Source: Pontitalea aquivivens (lineage in GTDB: Bacteria; Pseudomonadota; Alphaproteobacteria; Rhodobacterales; Rhodobacteraceae). From it: 64,000 nt of DNA. How positions within the stretch are numbered: the stretch's first letter is position 1; every line of letters starts with the position of its first letter. The translations under genes and the position numbers were made by a program. The notes beneath the pieces were generated by a model that was not told the DNA's origin, did no database searches, and saw nothing but the letters and a program-made list of their open reading frames with translations. Below, in pieces: positions 15,841-24,943 of the stretch. The stretch lies in the NCBI RefSeq assembly GCF_046507575.1, contig NZ_JBKFEY010000011.1, positions 1-64,000 of the forward strand. Reading direction: 5' to 3'.

Positions 15841-16542
15841 ATGCGCCATCACATTCTTATCGTCGAAGATGACAGGGTCAGCCGGATGCGGCTGGCGGCG
15901 CATCTGCGCGCGCTGGGCTATCGCGTGTCCGAGGCGGCCGATGCTGTGACGATGGAACATCTGATCGAGGCCGATCCACCCGAACTGTTGCTGGTGGACA
16001 TCAATCTGGACGGCAAGGATGGTCTGACGATCACCCGTGAACAGCGCGCGCGATCCAAGGTCGGGATCATCCTGCTGACCTCGCGCAGTGACCAGGTTGA
16101 CAAGATCGTGGGGCTGGAAATGGGCGCGGACGATTATGTGACCAAGCCCTATGATCCGCGTGAACTGGCAGCCCGGGTCAAGAACCTGCTGGCGCGGATC
16201 GCCGATCTGGGTGGCCCGCCCGAAGGCCCGGGCCCCACAGATGCCGTCGGTCCCTGGCGGCTGGACCGGATCCGGCGGCGGCTGGTGTCGCCCGTCGGAA
16301 CCGAGCCGCTCAGCCCGCAGGAATTTCAGGTTCTGGTGGCGCTGGCCGATCATCCCGGGCTGACGCTGGGGCGCATGCGTATGGCCGAACTGATCGGGCG
16401 CGGCGATTTGCGCCCCAATGACCGGATGATCGATGTGATCGTCGGCCGGCTCCGCAAGAAGATCGAGCAGGATCCCGCCAATCCCGACTGGATTCTGACG
16501 ATCCACGGCGAAGGTTATCGGCTGGTCCCTTCGGACAGCTGA
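15841..16542 (+). CDS. torR: OmpR-family response regulator, TorR-like
   Basis: A 233-residue regulator: receiver domain (about 1-120) with phospho-acceptor Asp53 in LLLVDINLDG, Thr in LLTSR and Lys in VTKPYD, then a winged-helix DNA-binding domain (about 135-230) ending in RLRKKIEQD and GEGYRL. It diverges from the TMAO-reductase-like gene and its 3' end overlaps the end of the TorS-like kinase gene by 28 bp, so the three genes form a reductase/regulator/sensor unit. No convincing ribosome site precedes the ATG (upstream is AAACATCACCC), so initiation may be weak or leaderless. Confidence 0.88.
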   Translation: MRHHILIVEDDRVSRMRLAAHLRALGYRVSEAADAVTMEHLIEADPPELLLVDINLDGKDGLTITREQRARSKVGIILLTSRSDQVDKIVGLEMGADDYVTKPYDPRELAARVKNLLARIADLGGPPEGPGPTDAVGPWRLDRIRRRLVSPVGTEPLSPQEFQVLVALADHPGLTLGRMRMAELIGRGDLRPNDRMIDVIVGRLRKKIEQDPANPDWILTIHGEGYRLVPSDS

Positions 16543-19313
16543 AGCCCAAGCGCGCGGGCCGCAGCGCGCAACCGCGCCCCGGCGGTGTGGACGGTATCGG
16601 CGATATCCGCGGGCAGATCGTCGGGCGCGGCCTCGATCGCGGCCAGGATGGCGCACAGCGGTTCCATCCCGAAATTCGCGGCCGCCCCCTTCAGCTTGTG
16701 CGCCGCGCGCGCGCGGCCGGTGCCGGTTTCGGCCTGCAGCCGGGTCAGGGCCGCAGGCAGGTCATCAAGGAAGGTCTGAACGATCTCGGTCATCGTGGCT
16801 TCGCCCAGTGTCTCCAGATCGCTGCGCAGGGCGGCAAGGGTTGGATTATCCTGCGCATTGGGGGGGGCTTCGGGCACGGGTGGCGGGGCTGGGGTTGCCC
16901 CGACGGGCGTGATCGTGTGCAGCAGTGCCATCAAGGCGCGGGGCGATACCGGCTTGGCCAGGATCGCCTGCATCCCCAGCCGCGCGCGTTCGGCCGGGGT
17001 ATCCGCGATCAGATGCGCGGTCAGTGCCGCCAGCGCGGGCGGATCGGGCAGGCGCGCCAGCCCTGCCGCAACCTTGGTGCCCGGCATGTCGGGCAGGTCC
17101 AGGTCGATCAGCGCCAGATCGAACCGCGCCGCTTTGGCCAGCCGCAGGCCGGTGCCGCCATCCTCAGCCTCGGTTACGGTGCAGCCCAGTTTTTCCAGCA
17201 AGCCGCGCGCCACCATCCGGTTGACCGGATGGTCCTCGATCACCAGCACGGAAAGGTCGAACTGGTCGCCGGGCACCCCGGTCGGTTCGGCCGCCATGAT
17301 CTGGCCCGGATCGCCGATCCCAAGCGGCACCGTCAGCGTGAAACGTGACCCAAGCCCCGGCTCGCTTTCCACATGTAACCCGCCGCCCATCGCCTCGGTC
17401 AGCTGGCGCGAGATGGCAAGGCCCAGGCCCATCCCCTCGGTGCCCGCCCGCCGTGCCGCATCCGACCGGTTATAGACATCGAAGGCCCGCGCCAGGGTGT
17501 CCCGATCCAGCCCCATGCCGGTATCGCTTACGGTAAAGCCCAGTATTACGGTGTCCGGCCCGGGGCCGGGCGCGTGATCCACCACAAGCGAAACGTTGCC
17601 CCGGGCCGTGTATTTCACCGCGTTCGAAATCAGGTTGGTCAGCACCTGCCGGATCTTGACAACATCGCCCAGCAACACCGGCGGCGCGTCTTGCGGCAGA
17701 TCAATCACGGTTTCCAGCCCTTTGGCCTGGCCCAGGCTTTGCAGTTGCTGGCCCAGCTGGCCGATCAGGGTGCGCAGGTTGAAATGCACCGCATTGCGGC
17801 GCGCGGCGGGGTCCTGGGCGGCGGTAAAGGTCAGGATGTCATTGGTGATTTCCAGCAGATCACGGGCCGAGGCCAGCGCGACCGCTATCCGCCGCTGCCC
17901 GCTGCCCGGGGCGGCTTCCTGGTGCAGCAGCTGCAGCATGCCGATCATCCCGTTCAGGGGGGTGCGTATTTCATGGCTCATGCGGGCCAGGAACTGGGTC
18001 TGTTTGCGGTTCGCCTCTTCCGCCTCGATGCGCGCGGCATCCGAGGCCTGCATCTCGCGCAGCACATCGGTCGTGCGGGTCAGGACCGCCTCTTCCAGAT
18101 GGTCGCGCAGGCGGGCGGCCTCGGCGGCGCGGCGGCGCAGGATGTTGATCGCCTTTTCCACCCGGCCGATTTCGTCATGGCCGCTGATCGGGACGCGCGT
18201 TGCAAAATCGCCCTCGGCCACGGCGACGATCCGTTCCGCCACCGTGCCAAGCCGTTTCACCAGTCGTTTGCGGGCATAGATCCACAGCAGGCTTGCCACC
18301 ACCAACGCCGCCGAGATGAAAACCACCAGCGCCGCCGTCAGACGTGCAATGAAAAGATCTGCCCGGGCAATATCGGCCAGGCTTTCGGACTGGGCCGCAT
18401 CGCGCAGTGACCCGGCCGCTTTTGCAAGCGTCGCGACATGGGCGCGCAGGCGGTCTTCATCCGCGGCAAGGGCGGCGCGCAGTTGTTCAAGCCGAAGCCG
18501 CTGATCCAGCGCCCCGCCGGGCTGTGCGGTTTCGCCGAACCGGCCCAGCAGATCGATGACCTCGCGTCGCGCCGACAGGCCCGGCAGGTATTGCGCCCGG
18601 CGCAAGGCCAGATCGTGGGCATTCGCGATGAAGGTGCGGCGCTGATCGATCTCTGCGGCGGTGACGGGGTCTGCCGCCCGCAAGGCCTGTAACCGCAGGG
18701 CATCAACCATGCGCACCAGTTCGGCCAGCCGGTCGAAGGCGAAGAAATACCTGTCCGCCAGGGCATCGATGCGCGGGTCGGGCCGGGTCTGCGGCGCCTC
18801 ATACAGGGCCGACAGCCCAGCCGTCATCCGCAGTCGCGCCAGATCGACCTGGGCCGAGATGATGTCTTCCAGCCGCGCGCCGGCCCCGTCGATCCGCTGT
18901 TGCCCGGCGATCAGTTCGCGGTGCAGCGCGGTGGCGTCGGCGGCGGTCGCAACCACCCGCGCCAGAATATCCGCCGGTGCCTCGTCCGCCACGGGTGCGC
19001 CCTGTGCCCCGGCCAGGCGGACAAGCCCGGCCTCGATTTCCGCGATCAGCGCGGCCAGCGTCGTGGCGATCCGGGCGGTTTCCGTATCGGTTTCGGCGCG
19101 CGCCAGCCCGTCGATCAGGGGCACCATCAATCCGGATTGCGTGCCGATCTGCGCGGCCAATTCCCTTGCCGGAAGGTTTCGGTCTATGATCTCGTCATGG
19201 GTGCGGATCAGATACCAGTTCACCGTGATCGCCACTGCGCCCACCATCACGGTCAGGGCAACCAGTATGGCGAAAACCGACAGAAGCTGGGTATCGAAAC
19301 GGGCTTTGCGCAT
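16515..19313 (-). CDS. torS: Hybrid sensor histidine kinase, TorS-like
   Basis: A 932-residue tripartite inner-membrane kinase with the TorS layout: first membrane span (about 12-34), a long all-helical periplasmic sensor (about 35-325), second span (about 328-350), HAMP (about 350-405), HisKA with His447 in MSHEIRTPLNG, an HATPase domain (about 555-675), a receiver with Asp737 in LIDLDLPD, and an Hpt domain with His872 in AHKLKGAAANFG. It would respond to TMAO through the TorT-like protein and pass phosphate by the His-Asp-His relay to the TorR-like regulator. An in-frame stop four codons upstream fixes the start near 19313, where it shares CATG with torT. Confidence 0.9.
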   Translation of the reverse strand: MRKARFDTQLLSVFAILVALTVMVGAVAITVNWYLIRTHDEIIDRNLPARELAAQIGTQSGLMVPLIDGLARAETDTETARIATTLAALIAEIEAGLVRLAGAQGAPVADEAPADILARVVATAADATALHRELIAGQQRIDGAGARLEDIISAQVDLARLRMTAGLSALYEAPQTRPDPRIDALADRYFFAFDRLAELVRMVDALRLQALRAADPVTAAEIDQRRTFIANAHDLALRRAQYLPGLSARREVIDLLGRFGETAQPGGALDQRLRLEQLRAALAADEDRLRAHVATLAKAAGSLRDAAQSESLADIARADLFIARLTAALVVFISAALVVASLLWIYARKRLVKRLGTVAERIVAVAEGDFATRVPISGHDEIGRVEKAINILRRRAAEAARLRDHLEEAVLTRTTDVLREMQASDAARIEAEEANRKQTQFLARMSHEIRTPLNGMIGMLQLLHQEAAPGSGQRRIAVALASARDLLEITNDILTFTAAQDPAARRNAVHFNLRTLIGQLGQQLQSLGQAKGLETVIDLPQDAPPVLLGDVVKIRQVLTNLISNAVKYTARGNVSLVVDHAPGPGPDTVILGFTVSDTGMGLDRDTLARAFDVYNRSDAARRAGTEGMGLGLAISRQLTEAMGGGLHVESEPGLGSRFTLTVPLGIGDPGQIMAAEPTGVPGDQFDLSVLVIEDHPVNRMVARGLLEKLGCTVTEAEDGGTGLRLAKAARFDLALIDLDLPDMPGTKVAAGLARLPDPPALAALTAHLIADTPAERARLGMQAILAKPVSPRALMALLHTITPVGATPAPPPVPEAPPNAQDNPTLAALRSDLETLGEATMTEIVQTFLDDLPAALTRLQAETGTGRARAAHKLKGAAANFGMEPLCAILAAIEAAPDDLPADIADTVHTAGARLRAAARALGLQLSEGTSR

Positions 19314-20298
19314 GTGCCAGTGTTACGGGCGCGCGGTTGCGCGATCAATCGCCCTTGTGGCGGGGATCGCCACACTTTGGGCCGGGGCCGCGGCCCGGGC
19401 CGAAACGCGCCTGTGTGTTCTGGTGCCGCATTTCAAGGATGAATACTGGTTGAGCGTCGGCTACGGGCTGGAAGAGGAAGCCCGGCGTCATGGCGTTGTC
19501 CTGATGTTCTATGAGGCGGGTGGCTATCGCGCGCTGCAGACCCAGATCGCGCAGCTTGATGGCTGCCTTGATCGTGGGGCCGATGCGGTGCTGATCGGGG
19601 CTGTCAGCGCGGATCACCCCGCGCTTCTGGCCGCGGTCGCACAGGCCGCGGCCCGGCGCCCGGTGTTCGGGCTGGTCAACGCCCTTGACGCCCCCGATCT
19701 GGCCGGGCGGGTCGGGGTGGATTGGGCCGACATGGGGCGCGCGGTGGGCCGCTATCTGGCCGAACGTCACCCCGTGGGCACGGTGCCCCGGAAGGCGGTT
19801 CTGATCTCGGGCCCGGCCGAGGCGGGCTGGACCGGCCCGCTTGAAAGTGGCCTGCGCGATGAACTGGCGCAAAGCTCGGTGCGGATCGTGGGGGGGCTGG
19901 GCGCGGATACCGGCCTGCGCGAACAGTTGCGGCTGGTCGAAGACGCGCTTGACCGCTGGCCAGGCGCGGATTTCCTGATCGGATCGGCCCCGGCGATCGA
20001 GGCGGCGATGGGCCATTTTGCCCAGCCGGTACAGGATGCTGTGTCGCGGCCGGGCCTTGTGGCCACCTACAGCAGCCATACCATCAAACGTGGCCTTATC
20101 GGCGGGCAGGTTCTGGCGGCGCCCTTTGACGACCCGATGGAGCAGGGCCGCCTGGCCCTGCGCCAGGCGATCGGCCTTGTCGCGGTTACCCATCCTGATC
20201 AGGCGCTTGGCCCTGAAATCCGGCTTTTGCAGCCCGGGTCGGATGGGTTGTCACAGATGACCCTGTCCCCGCCTGAATATTTCCCGACAATCGAATAG
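19312..20298 (+). CDS. torT: Periplasmic TMAO-sensing protein, TorT-like
   Basis: A 328-residue periplasmic sugar-binding-type protein. A signal peptide (about 1-31, cleaved after AAARA) is followed by LCVLVPHFKDEYWLSVGYGLEEEA in two parts of the fold typical of TorT, then alternating Rossmann-like lobes. In E. coli, TorT binds TMAO and activates TorS; here it diverges from a TorS-like kinase, so the same partnership is inferred. The predicted ATG (19312) overlaps the torS ATG on the other strand in CATG. No better in-frame start precedes the signal peptide. A strong terminator follows. Confidence 0.82.
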   Translation: MCQCYGRAVARSIALVAGIATLWAGAAARAETRLCVLVPHFKDEYWLSVGYGLEEEARRHGVVLMFYEAGGYRALQTQIAQLDGCLDRGADAVLIGAVSADHPALLAAVAQAAARRPVFGLVNALDAPDLAGRVGVDWADMGRAVGRYLAERHPVGTVPRKAVLISGPAEAGWTGPLESGLRDELAQSSVRIVGGLGADTGLREQLRLVEDALDRWPGADFLIGSAPAIEAAMGHFAQPVQDAVSRPGLVATYSSHTIKRGLIGGQVLAAPFDDPMEQGRLALRQAIGLVAVTHPDQALGPEIRLLQPGSDGLSQMTLSPPEYFPTIE

Positions 20299-20310
20299 GT
20301 CCGGCCCGTG

Positions 20311-20350
20311 CACTGAAAAGGCCGCGACGCAAGCCGCGGCCTTTTCAGTG
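20311..20350. terminator. Strong bidirectional hairpin terminator
   Basis: A perfect 16-bp stem (20311-20326 with 20335-20350) with an 8-nt loop carries AAAAGG/CCTTTT inside the stem. It lies between the end of the torT-like gene and the end of the DUF1328 gene, which converge, and probably serves both. Confidence 0.8.
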
Positions 20351-20377
20351 GCGTTGCATGCGGTTTTGTCCGGCGGG

Positions 20378-20551
20378 TCAGACCGGCGGCTTGCCCCGCA
20401 CTGCGCGGGCGATCATCGCAACCACGAAGAGGATCAGGAAGATCACGAACAGGATCTGCGCGATCCCCGCCGACGCCCCGGCAATGCCGCCAAACCCAAG
20501 CGCCGCGGCGATCAGGGCGATTACAAGAAAGGTCAGTGCCCAACCAAGCAT
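20378..20551 (-). CDS. DUF1328 (YtjA family) small membrane protein
   Basis: A 57-residue protein starting MLGWALTFLVIALIAAALG, with a Gly/Ala-rich middle and a second hydrophobic segment ending in RAVRGKPPV; this is the DUF1328/YtjA pattern of two short membrane spans. A GGAG ribosome site lies 6 nt before the ATG. The function is unknown, but homologues are commonly stress-induced, and a perfect EcfG-type promoter lies 55-80 bp upstream. It sits alone between the torT terminator and the phospholipase D-like gene. Confidence 0.88.
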   Translation of the reverse strand: MLGWALTFLVIALIAAALGFGGIAGASAGIAQILFVIFLILFVVAMIARAVRGKPPV

Positions 20552-20605
20552 GGCATTCTCCTTTGTTTCGGGTGTACAACGCGCCTTGGCGCATTCTGGC
20601 AGGGT

Positions 20606-20631
20606 AACGCGCGCCCCGCGCTGCAGGTTCC
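20606..20631 (-). promoter_or_regulatory. EcfG-type promoter for the DUF1328 gene
   Basis: Read on the minus strand the sequence is GGAAC (20631-20627), a 17-bp spacer, then CGTT (20609-20606): an exact match to the EcfG general-stress promoter consensus GGAAC-N16/17-CGTT. The -10 element is 54 bp upstream of the DUF1328 start codon. Confidence 0.8.
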
Positions 20632-20737
20632 CTTGCGGGCTTTTTTGCTGCCGCTTCCGGGCTTCATCATCTGGCTTGTGGCGGGGCCAGGGTCGGCAAA
20701 ACAGGCAAAGGCCGTATACCCGCGTGAGCGGCGGGGT

Positions 20738-22312
20738 TCAGACCATTTCATCCGGGATCAGCGGGGCAGGCGTGCCAAAGGCTTCGGCCGCGCGCAGGTC
20801 ATAGGGCAGGACGAAGCCGTGGCGCTGATCGGGGGGATGTTTCGCATTGGCCAGCGCCAGCGCGCGCCAGGCCTGCACCGCATGGTCCAGCGACAGGAAT
20901 TCATCCCCCGCGCCCTGCGGCAACCAGTGGCGCATGACGCGTTCGCGCAGCGCCACGATATCGTCGTGCCGGTTCAGGAAAACCCCCGCCTCGGTGTCCC
21001 AACGCAGGGAACGCCCGTTCAGATTGGCCGAAGACACGATCGCGGCCCGGTCGTCAAAGATCGAGACCTTGGTGTGGATATAGACCAGCGGCGCACCGTG
21101 CAGGGTGGCGCGGCCATTCGGCACCTTGCCCGGATCGGCGTTGCGGGGCTGGGCCGTTGCCCCGATGAACAGACGCGACCCGAAACCTTCGCGCAGGATG
21201 CGCAGGGCCCGGGCCTGCAAGAATTCGCCAAAGCGCGCATCAAGCCCGGTGGCCCCGTCAAAGGCCACCTCGTCGGGGGCGGCGGGCAGGATCAGGATCA
21301 TGCCCAGATCGGGGTTTTCCCGCGCGGTGCGGGCCAGCGTTTGGGCCAGGCCCCGATCGCGGAAATATTGCGTTTCCAGATAGATCAGCTTGCGGCTGCG
21401 CCGGGCCAGCATGGCGTGGCCATCCTGGATTTCGGCGGTGACAGGCCTGGGCCCGAAATGGAACAGGTCAAAGCGGCGTCGGCGCGACAGGGTGCGCAGG
21501 AAACGCCGGGGCGGGGCGGGCTCGGCCCGGCCGGCAACCACATCCAGAAAGGTTTCCAGATGGGTCTGCGCCTCGGCCACTACGGGGCCTTCCAGCAGCA
21601 GCTGAACGTCCTGCCAGGTTTCATCCCCGGACCGGTCATGGTCGGGGCTGTCAAAGCGCCGTTCGTTCAGGTCAAGCCCGCCGATATACAGCCGCTTTCG
21701 GTCAAAGACCGCCAGCTTCTGGTGATGCGTCGCGGGGTATAGCTGCGGCAGCCCGATCAGGCGGGGAAAGCACTGACCGCCCAGCCCCAGTTTCATCAGG
21801 CGCAGAAGGCCGGGTGCCTCGCGCAGGGTCGCGGCGCGTTCGGGCGCCGGCATGGCGTTCAGCCATCTGGCGTTGCGCAACAGCCGCCGCGCGATCAGCG
21901 GCCAGACCAGCAGCCGCGGCAAAAGGCCCGTTCGCGCCGGGTGCATCGCGGGAATGACGCGCAGCCGGGCGCGCGGCCCGGCAAGTTCGGCCGCAGCATA
22001 CAGCATACGCACGCTGCGCCATGTTCCGCGATGCAGGTCCGGGCGGGCGCAGGGGTCGAAATCCGACAGGATGATGGTGACCGAAACGCCCCGTCGCAGC
22101 GTATGTTCGACAAGGTCGAACCAGGTGTCCCCGATCGCCCGACCGGCACGCGATCGCAGCCGTGTATCCAGATCGAAAATGCGGAAACTGGCCCGGATTT
22201 CGCGGCTGGCTTCCAGGAAGGCGCGTTCCAATGCTGGATAGGCCTCTGCCGCCGTCAGAAGCACCCGCATCCGGTTGTCTGCCTGAATTCCCGCTTTTCT
22301 AAGCCGTTCCAT
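20738..22312 (-). CDS. Phospholipase D-like domain protein
   Basis: A 524-residue phospholipase D/cardiolipin synthase superfamily protein with two HKD motifs, HQKLAVFD (H197, K199, D204) and HTKVSIFD (H413, K415, D420), the second followed by SSANLNGRS. Such enzymes make or cleave phosphodiester bonds, usually in phospholipids; the substrate is unknown here. There is no clear signal peptide, and a basic hydrophobic patch (about 125-150) may attach it to the membrane. Start alternatives are ATGs at 22312 and 22270. An EcfG-type promoter lies immediately upstream, placing it in the general stress regulon. Confidence 0.85.
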   Translation of the reverse strand: MERLRKAGIQADNRMRVLLTAAEAYPALERAFLEASREIRASFRIFDLDTRLRSRAGRAIGDTWFDLVEHTLRRGVSVTIILSDFDPCARPDLHRGTWRSVRMLYAAAELAGPRARLRVIPAMHPARTGLLPRLLVWPLIARRLLRNARWLNAMPAPERAATLREAPGLLRLMKLGLGGQCFPRLIGLPQLYPATHHQKLAVFDRKRLYIGGLDLNERRFDSPDHDRSGDETWQDVQLLLEGPVVAEAQTHLETFLDVVAGRAEPAPPRRFLRTLSRRRRFDLFHFGPRPVTAEIQDGHAMLARRSRKLIYLETQYFRDRGLAQTLARTARENPDLGMILILPAAPDEVAFDGATGLDARFGEFLQARALRILREGFGSRLFIGATAQPRNADPGKVPNGRATLHGAPLVYIHTKVSIFDDRAAIVSSANLNGRSLRWDTEAGVFLNRHDDIVALRERVMRHWLPQGAGDEFLSLDHAVQAWRALALANAKHPPDQRHGFVLPYDLRAAEAFGTPAPLIPDEMV

Positions 22313-22350
22313 CCATCCCTACCGCAACCCCTGTTCTGCCCCGCCGGTCG

Positions 22351-22376
22351 AACGTTCGCACATCCGGCCCGGTTCC
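22351..22376 (-). promoter_or_regulatory. EcfG-type promoter for the phospholipase D-like gene
   Basis: On the minus strand GGAAC (22376-22372), a 17-bp spacer and CGTT (22354-22351) match the EcfG consensus exactly. The -10 element is 38 bp from the ATG at 22312. The site lies just past the 3' end of the histidine kinase gene. Confidence 0.78.
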
Positions 22377-22380
22377 CGTA

Positions 22381-24162
22381 TCATGCCGCCTCGGGGTTCG
22401 GGGGCGATGTCGTGCGGTCATGGCGGGCTTCGGCCTCGGCCAGGGGGCGCAGGGCAAAGGGCACGCTGACATGATAGGTGTCATCGCTGGCGCCGGATTC
22501 AATCGTTCCGCCCAGTTGCTGCACAAAGGCCCCCAGAAGTTGCGACCCAAGTCCCGTGCTGTCCTGGCCCAGCTGCGTGCTAACCGGCCCCGCCACACTG
22601 TTGGAAATACGCAAATGCGCCCGCATTGGTTCAGCGTGCTTCAATTCCACCCTGATCCAGGGCGCGGCAGTGTCGTTGCCGGCATATTTCAGCGCGTTCG
22701 TCATCGCCTCGGTCAGCAACAGCGCCAGCGGCACCGCCTGATCCGGGGTCAGGCGGATGTCATCGACATCGGTGGCGACCGAAAAGCGCCGCCCCGGGCC
22801 TGAGCCAAGCTTGACGATCTGGTTGACGATGTCGGGCAACAGCTCATTGGCGCTGATGTCGGTCAGGCCGCTTGTCTGATACAACCCGCGGTGAATTGTT
22901 GCCAGGCTGATCACCCGTTCCTGCAGGCCCTTCATCAGGCCCTTCGCCTCGGGTGTGCGGGCCTGGCGCATCTGCATGTTGATGATCGAGGCGATCAGTT
23001 GCAGGTTGTTCTTCACGCGGTGATGCACCTCGCGCAGCAGAACCTCCTTGTGGTGGATGGTGTCCTCCAGCTGGGCTTCATCATGCAGGATGGTTTCGGT
23101 CATGCGTTCAAAGGCATCGGCCAGTTCGCGGATTTCCAGCGATGCCCGGTCCAGGTTCAGATGTCCCACGATCCGATGGCCACCGGCAAAGCGGCGGATG
23201 GCGCGGCCAAGCTGGCGGATGTGCCGGATCACCAGTTGCTGAACCGCGACATAGGCCACGAACAGGCTGGCAAGCCACATGGCGGCGGGAAACAGCATCG
23301 GCGGCAGGTCGGCCAGCGGCCCAAGGGTCTGCATCCCATCGGCAGGCCAGCTGCCCAGCGCATAGACCTGGTTTGGTACCAGTTCGACCACCGAATAGAT
23401 CCGATCATTGCCCAGCCGGGATTTCGCCGAGAAGCTGACCGAAATCGGCGCTGCCAGTGCCTTGAGCGCCCGATCCGCAGGCAGCCGGTTCTGCGCGTCC
23501 TCCAGCCCGGTGGAAGAGGTCAGGATACTGCCGGTGCGATCGAAGGTCATGATGATCAGCGGGCGGCTGACCTCGGTATCGGGGCCGTCATTCGCCTCGG
23601 CCAGGGCCTTGTGCGGGATCGACAGGGACACGACCCCGATCTTGTCACCGCTTTCATCAAAGACCGGATGTGCGATGCCCAGAACCGAGGTCCCCGAGAC
23701 CGGGGCCCCGGGATTGACGATGAACGAGGGTTCATCCTTCTCGATCATCTGTTGGAACAGCGGATTATCGGCATAGTCGAACAGCCGCCCCGATGACGAA
23801 CAGGTCATCAGCCCCGAAACCGGGATATAGGCAGCAAGCGACAGATAAGGCAGCTGTTCGGCCACCAGCCGCATCTTGTCGACGCAGGCGGCATCATGCC
23901 CGATCAGCGGCAGGATCGACCGCGACAGCACGGCGGCCACCCCCTGCGCCTGTTCGATCAGCCGGATCTCGCCCCCCAAGGCGTGCATCGTCGCGCCCAT
24001 CAGCGCAGCTTCGGACCGGGCGCGCGCCTCTTTCATCAATGATGTTGCCTGATAGACCGACAGCACCAGAACCGGGAACAGCGCGATCGCCAGCACCACC
24101 GCAAGCCGCACCGGCAGCCGCCGGGTCCACCCCCGCGCCGGTGGCGTTTGCATCGGCATCAT
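22381..24162 (-). CDS. Membrane sensor histidine kinase (HisKA_2 family) of the general stress locus
   Basis: A 593-residue inner-membrane kinase. First membrane span about 18-40, a periplasmic Cache-like sensor (about 45-270), second span about 275-300, HAMP (about 300-355), then a HisKA_2 domain with H380-H381 in HHRVKNNLQ, and an HATPase_c domain (about 470-580) of the HWE/HisKA_2 type. In alphaproteobacteria such kinases phosphorylate PhyR, and this one overlaps the end of ecfG by four bases (ATGA), so it is very likely the PhyR-dedicated kinase (PhyK-like). The signal sensed is unknown. Confidence 0.87.
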   Translation of the reverse strand: MMPMQTPPARGWTRRLPVRLAVVLAIALFPVLVLSVYQATSLMKEARARSEAALMGATMHALGGEIRLIEQAQGVAAVLSRSILPLIGHDAACVDKMRLVAEQLPYLSLAAYIPVSGLMTCSSSGRLFDYADNPLFQQMIEKDEPSFIVNPGAPVSGTSVLGIAHPVFDESGDKIGVVSLSIPHKALAEANDGPDTEVSRPLIIMTFDRTGSILTSSTGLEDAQNRLPADRALKALAAPISVSFSAKSRLGNDRIYSVVELVPNQVYALGSWPADGMQTLGPLADLPPMLFPAAMWLASLFVAYVAVQQLVIRHIRQLGRAIRRFAGGHRIVGHLNLDRASLEIRELADAFERMTETILHDEAQLEDTIHHKEVLLREVHHRVKNNLQLIASIINMQMRQARTPEAKGLMKGLQERVISLATIHRGLYQTSGLTDISANELLPDIVNQIVKLGSGPGRRFSVATDVDDIRLTPDQAVPLALLLTEAMTNALKYAGNDTAAPWIRVELKHAEPMRAHLRISNSVAGPVSTQLGQDSTGLGSQLLGAFVQQLGGTIESGASDDTYHVSVPFALRPLAEAEARHDRTTSPPNPEAA

Positions 24163-24758
24163 GCCGCGGCAACCCCTGACCGACCCATGACCGCCAGCGA
24201 ATTGCCATCCGCCTCGGCCAGAATATCCTCGCCCTCGGCCAGATGCAGCATTTCGGCCAGCCGCGCGCGGGCCCGGTTGGCGCGGCTTTTCACGGTGCCG
24301 ACCGCCACCCCCATCATTGCCGCCGCATCCTCATAGGAAAAGCCCGAGGCACCGACCAGCACCAGAACCTCACGGTGTTCGGGGCTAAGCTGGTCAAAGG
24401 CCTGAAGAAAATCGTTCATCGCCAGACGCCCGTCATGCGCGGGCTTGTCGAACAACGAGGCGGCGTGAATGCCATCGGGGTCTGCCACCTCGCGTTTGCG
24501 TTTGCGCCGGTCGGAATAGAATGTGTTGCGCAGGATGGTGAACAGCCAGGCGCGCAGGTTGGTGCCGGGCTGGAACCGGTCGATGTTGGACCAGGCCTTC
24601 ACGATGGTATCCTGCACCAGATCATCGGCGGCCGAGGCATTTCGCGTCAGCGACAGCGCAAAGGCCCGCAGCGCGCCCAGATGTTCGGGCAATTCTTCGC
24701 GGGGATCCTGTGCCGGGGCGGACAACCCGTCGGAGGCGGCTTTGGAGGGCGCGCTCAT
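24159..24758 (-). CDS. ecfG: EcfG-type extracytoplasmic function sigma factor
   Basis: A 199-residue ECF sigma factor of the general stress response. The sigma-2 region is DLVQDTIVKAWSNIDRFQPG, followed by the family signature NLRAWLFTILRN, and region 4 is EVLVLVGASGFSYEDAA with VGTVKSRANRAR. It directs RNA polymerase to GGAAC-N16/17-CGTT promoters and is held by NepR until PhyR is phosphorylated. It lies between nepR and the kinase gene with four-base overlaps on both sides, so stoichiometric co-expression is expected. The C-terminal 25 residues are an extension beyond region 4. Confidence 0.95.
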   Translation of the reverse strand: MSAPSKAASDGLSAPAQDPREELPEHLGALRAFALSLTRNASAADDLVQDTIVKAWSNIDRFQPGTNLRAWLFTILRNTFYSDRRKRKREVADPDGIHAASLFDKPAHDGRLAMNDFLQAFDQLSPEHREVLVLVGASGFSYEDAAAMMGVAVGTVKSRANRARARLAEMLHLAEGEDILAEADGNSLAVMGRSGVAAA

Positions 24759-24913
24759 TTGCCGCCCTCCTTCGCCTTCAACTGCGCCAGCAGCTGTTTG
24801 AACCGATCGGGGATTTCCTCATTCAGCGCCTCTTCGTAGACCCGCTTCAGGTTTTCGTCGATCTGCTCTTTCAGCCTGGCGTTTGACTTGCGCTCTGCCA
24901 TGTCAATATTCAT
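24755..24913 (-). CDS. nepR: Anti-sigma factor NepR
   Basis: A 52-residue protein with the NepR core QIDENLKRVYEEALNEEIPDR followed in two parts by FKQLLAQL, which is the two-helix segment that binds either EcfG or phosphorylated PhyR. The start at 24913 is preferred over an upstream in-frame ATG (24943, inside the promoter) and over 24901 (no ribosome site). It is the first gene of nepR-ecfG-kinase, overlaps ecfG by four bases, and is driven by the palindromic EcfG promoter. Confidence 0.92.
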   Translation of the reverse strand: MNIDMAERKSNARLKEQIDENLKRVYEEALNEEIPDRFKQLLAQLKAKEGGK

Positions 24914-24943
24914 ACCTGCCTTCCGATCCCGCGATTTTTGCAC

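Noticed and set aside
12137..15949. 1270-codon open frame on the plus strand opposite moaA and the reductase
   Set aside because: It is antisense to two clearly conserved genes, has shadow-like composition (rich in Arg, His, Gln, Gly), no domain, and no ribosome site. Long open shadows are expected at this G+C content.
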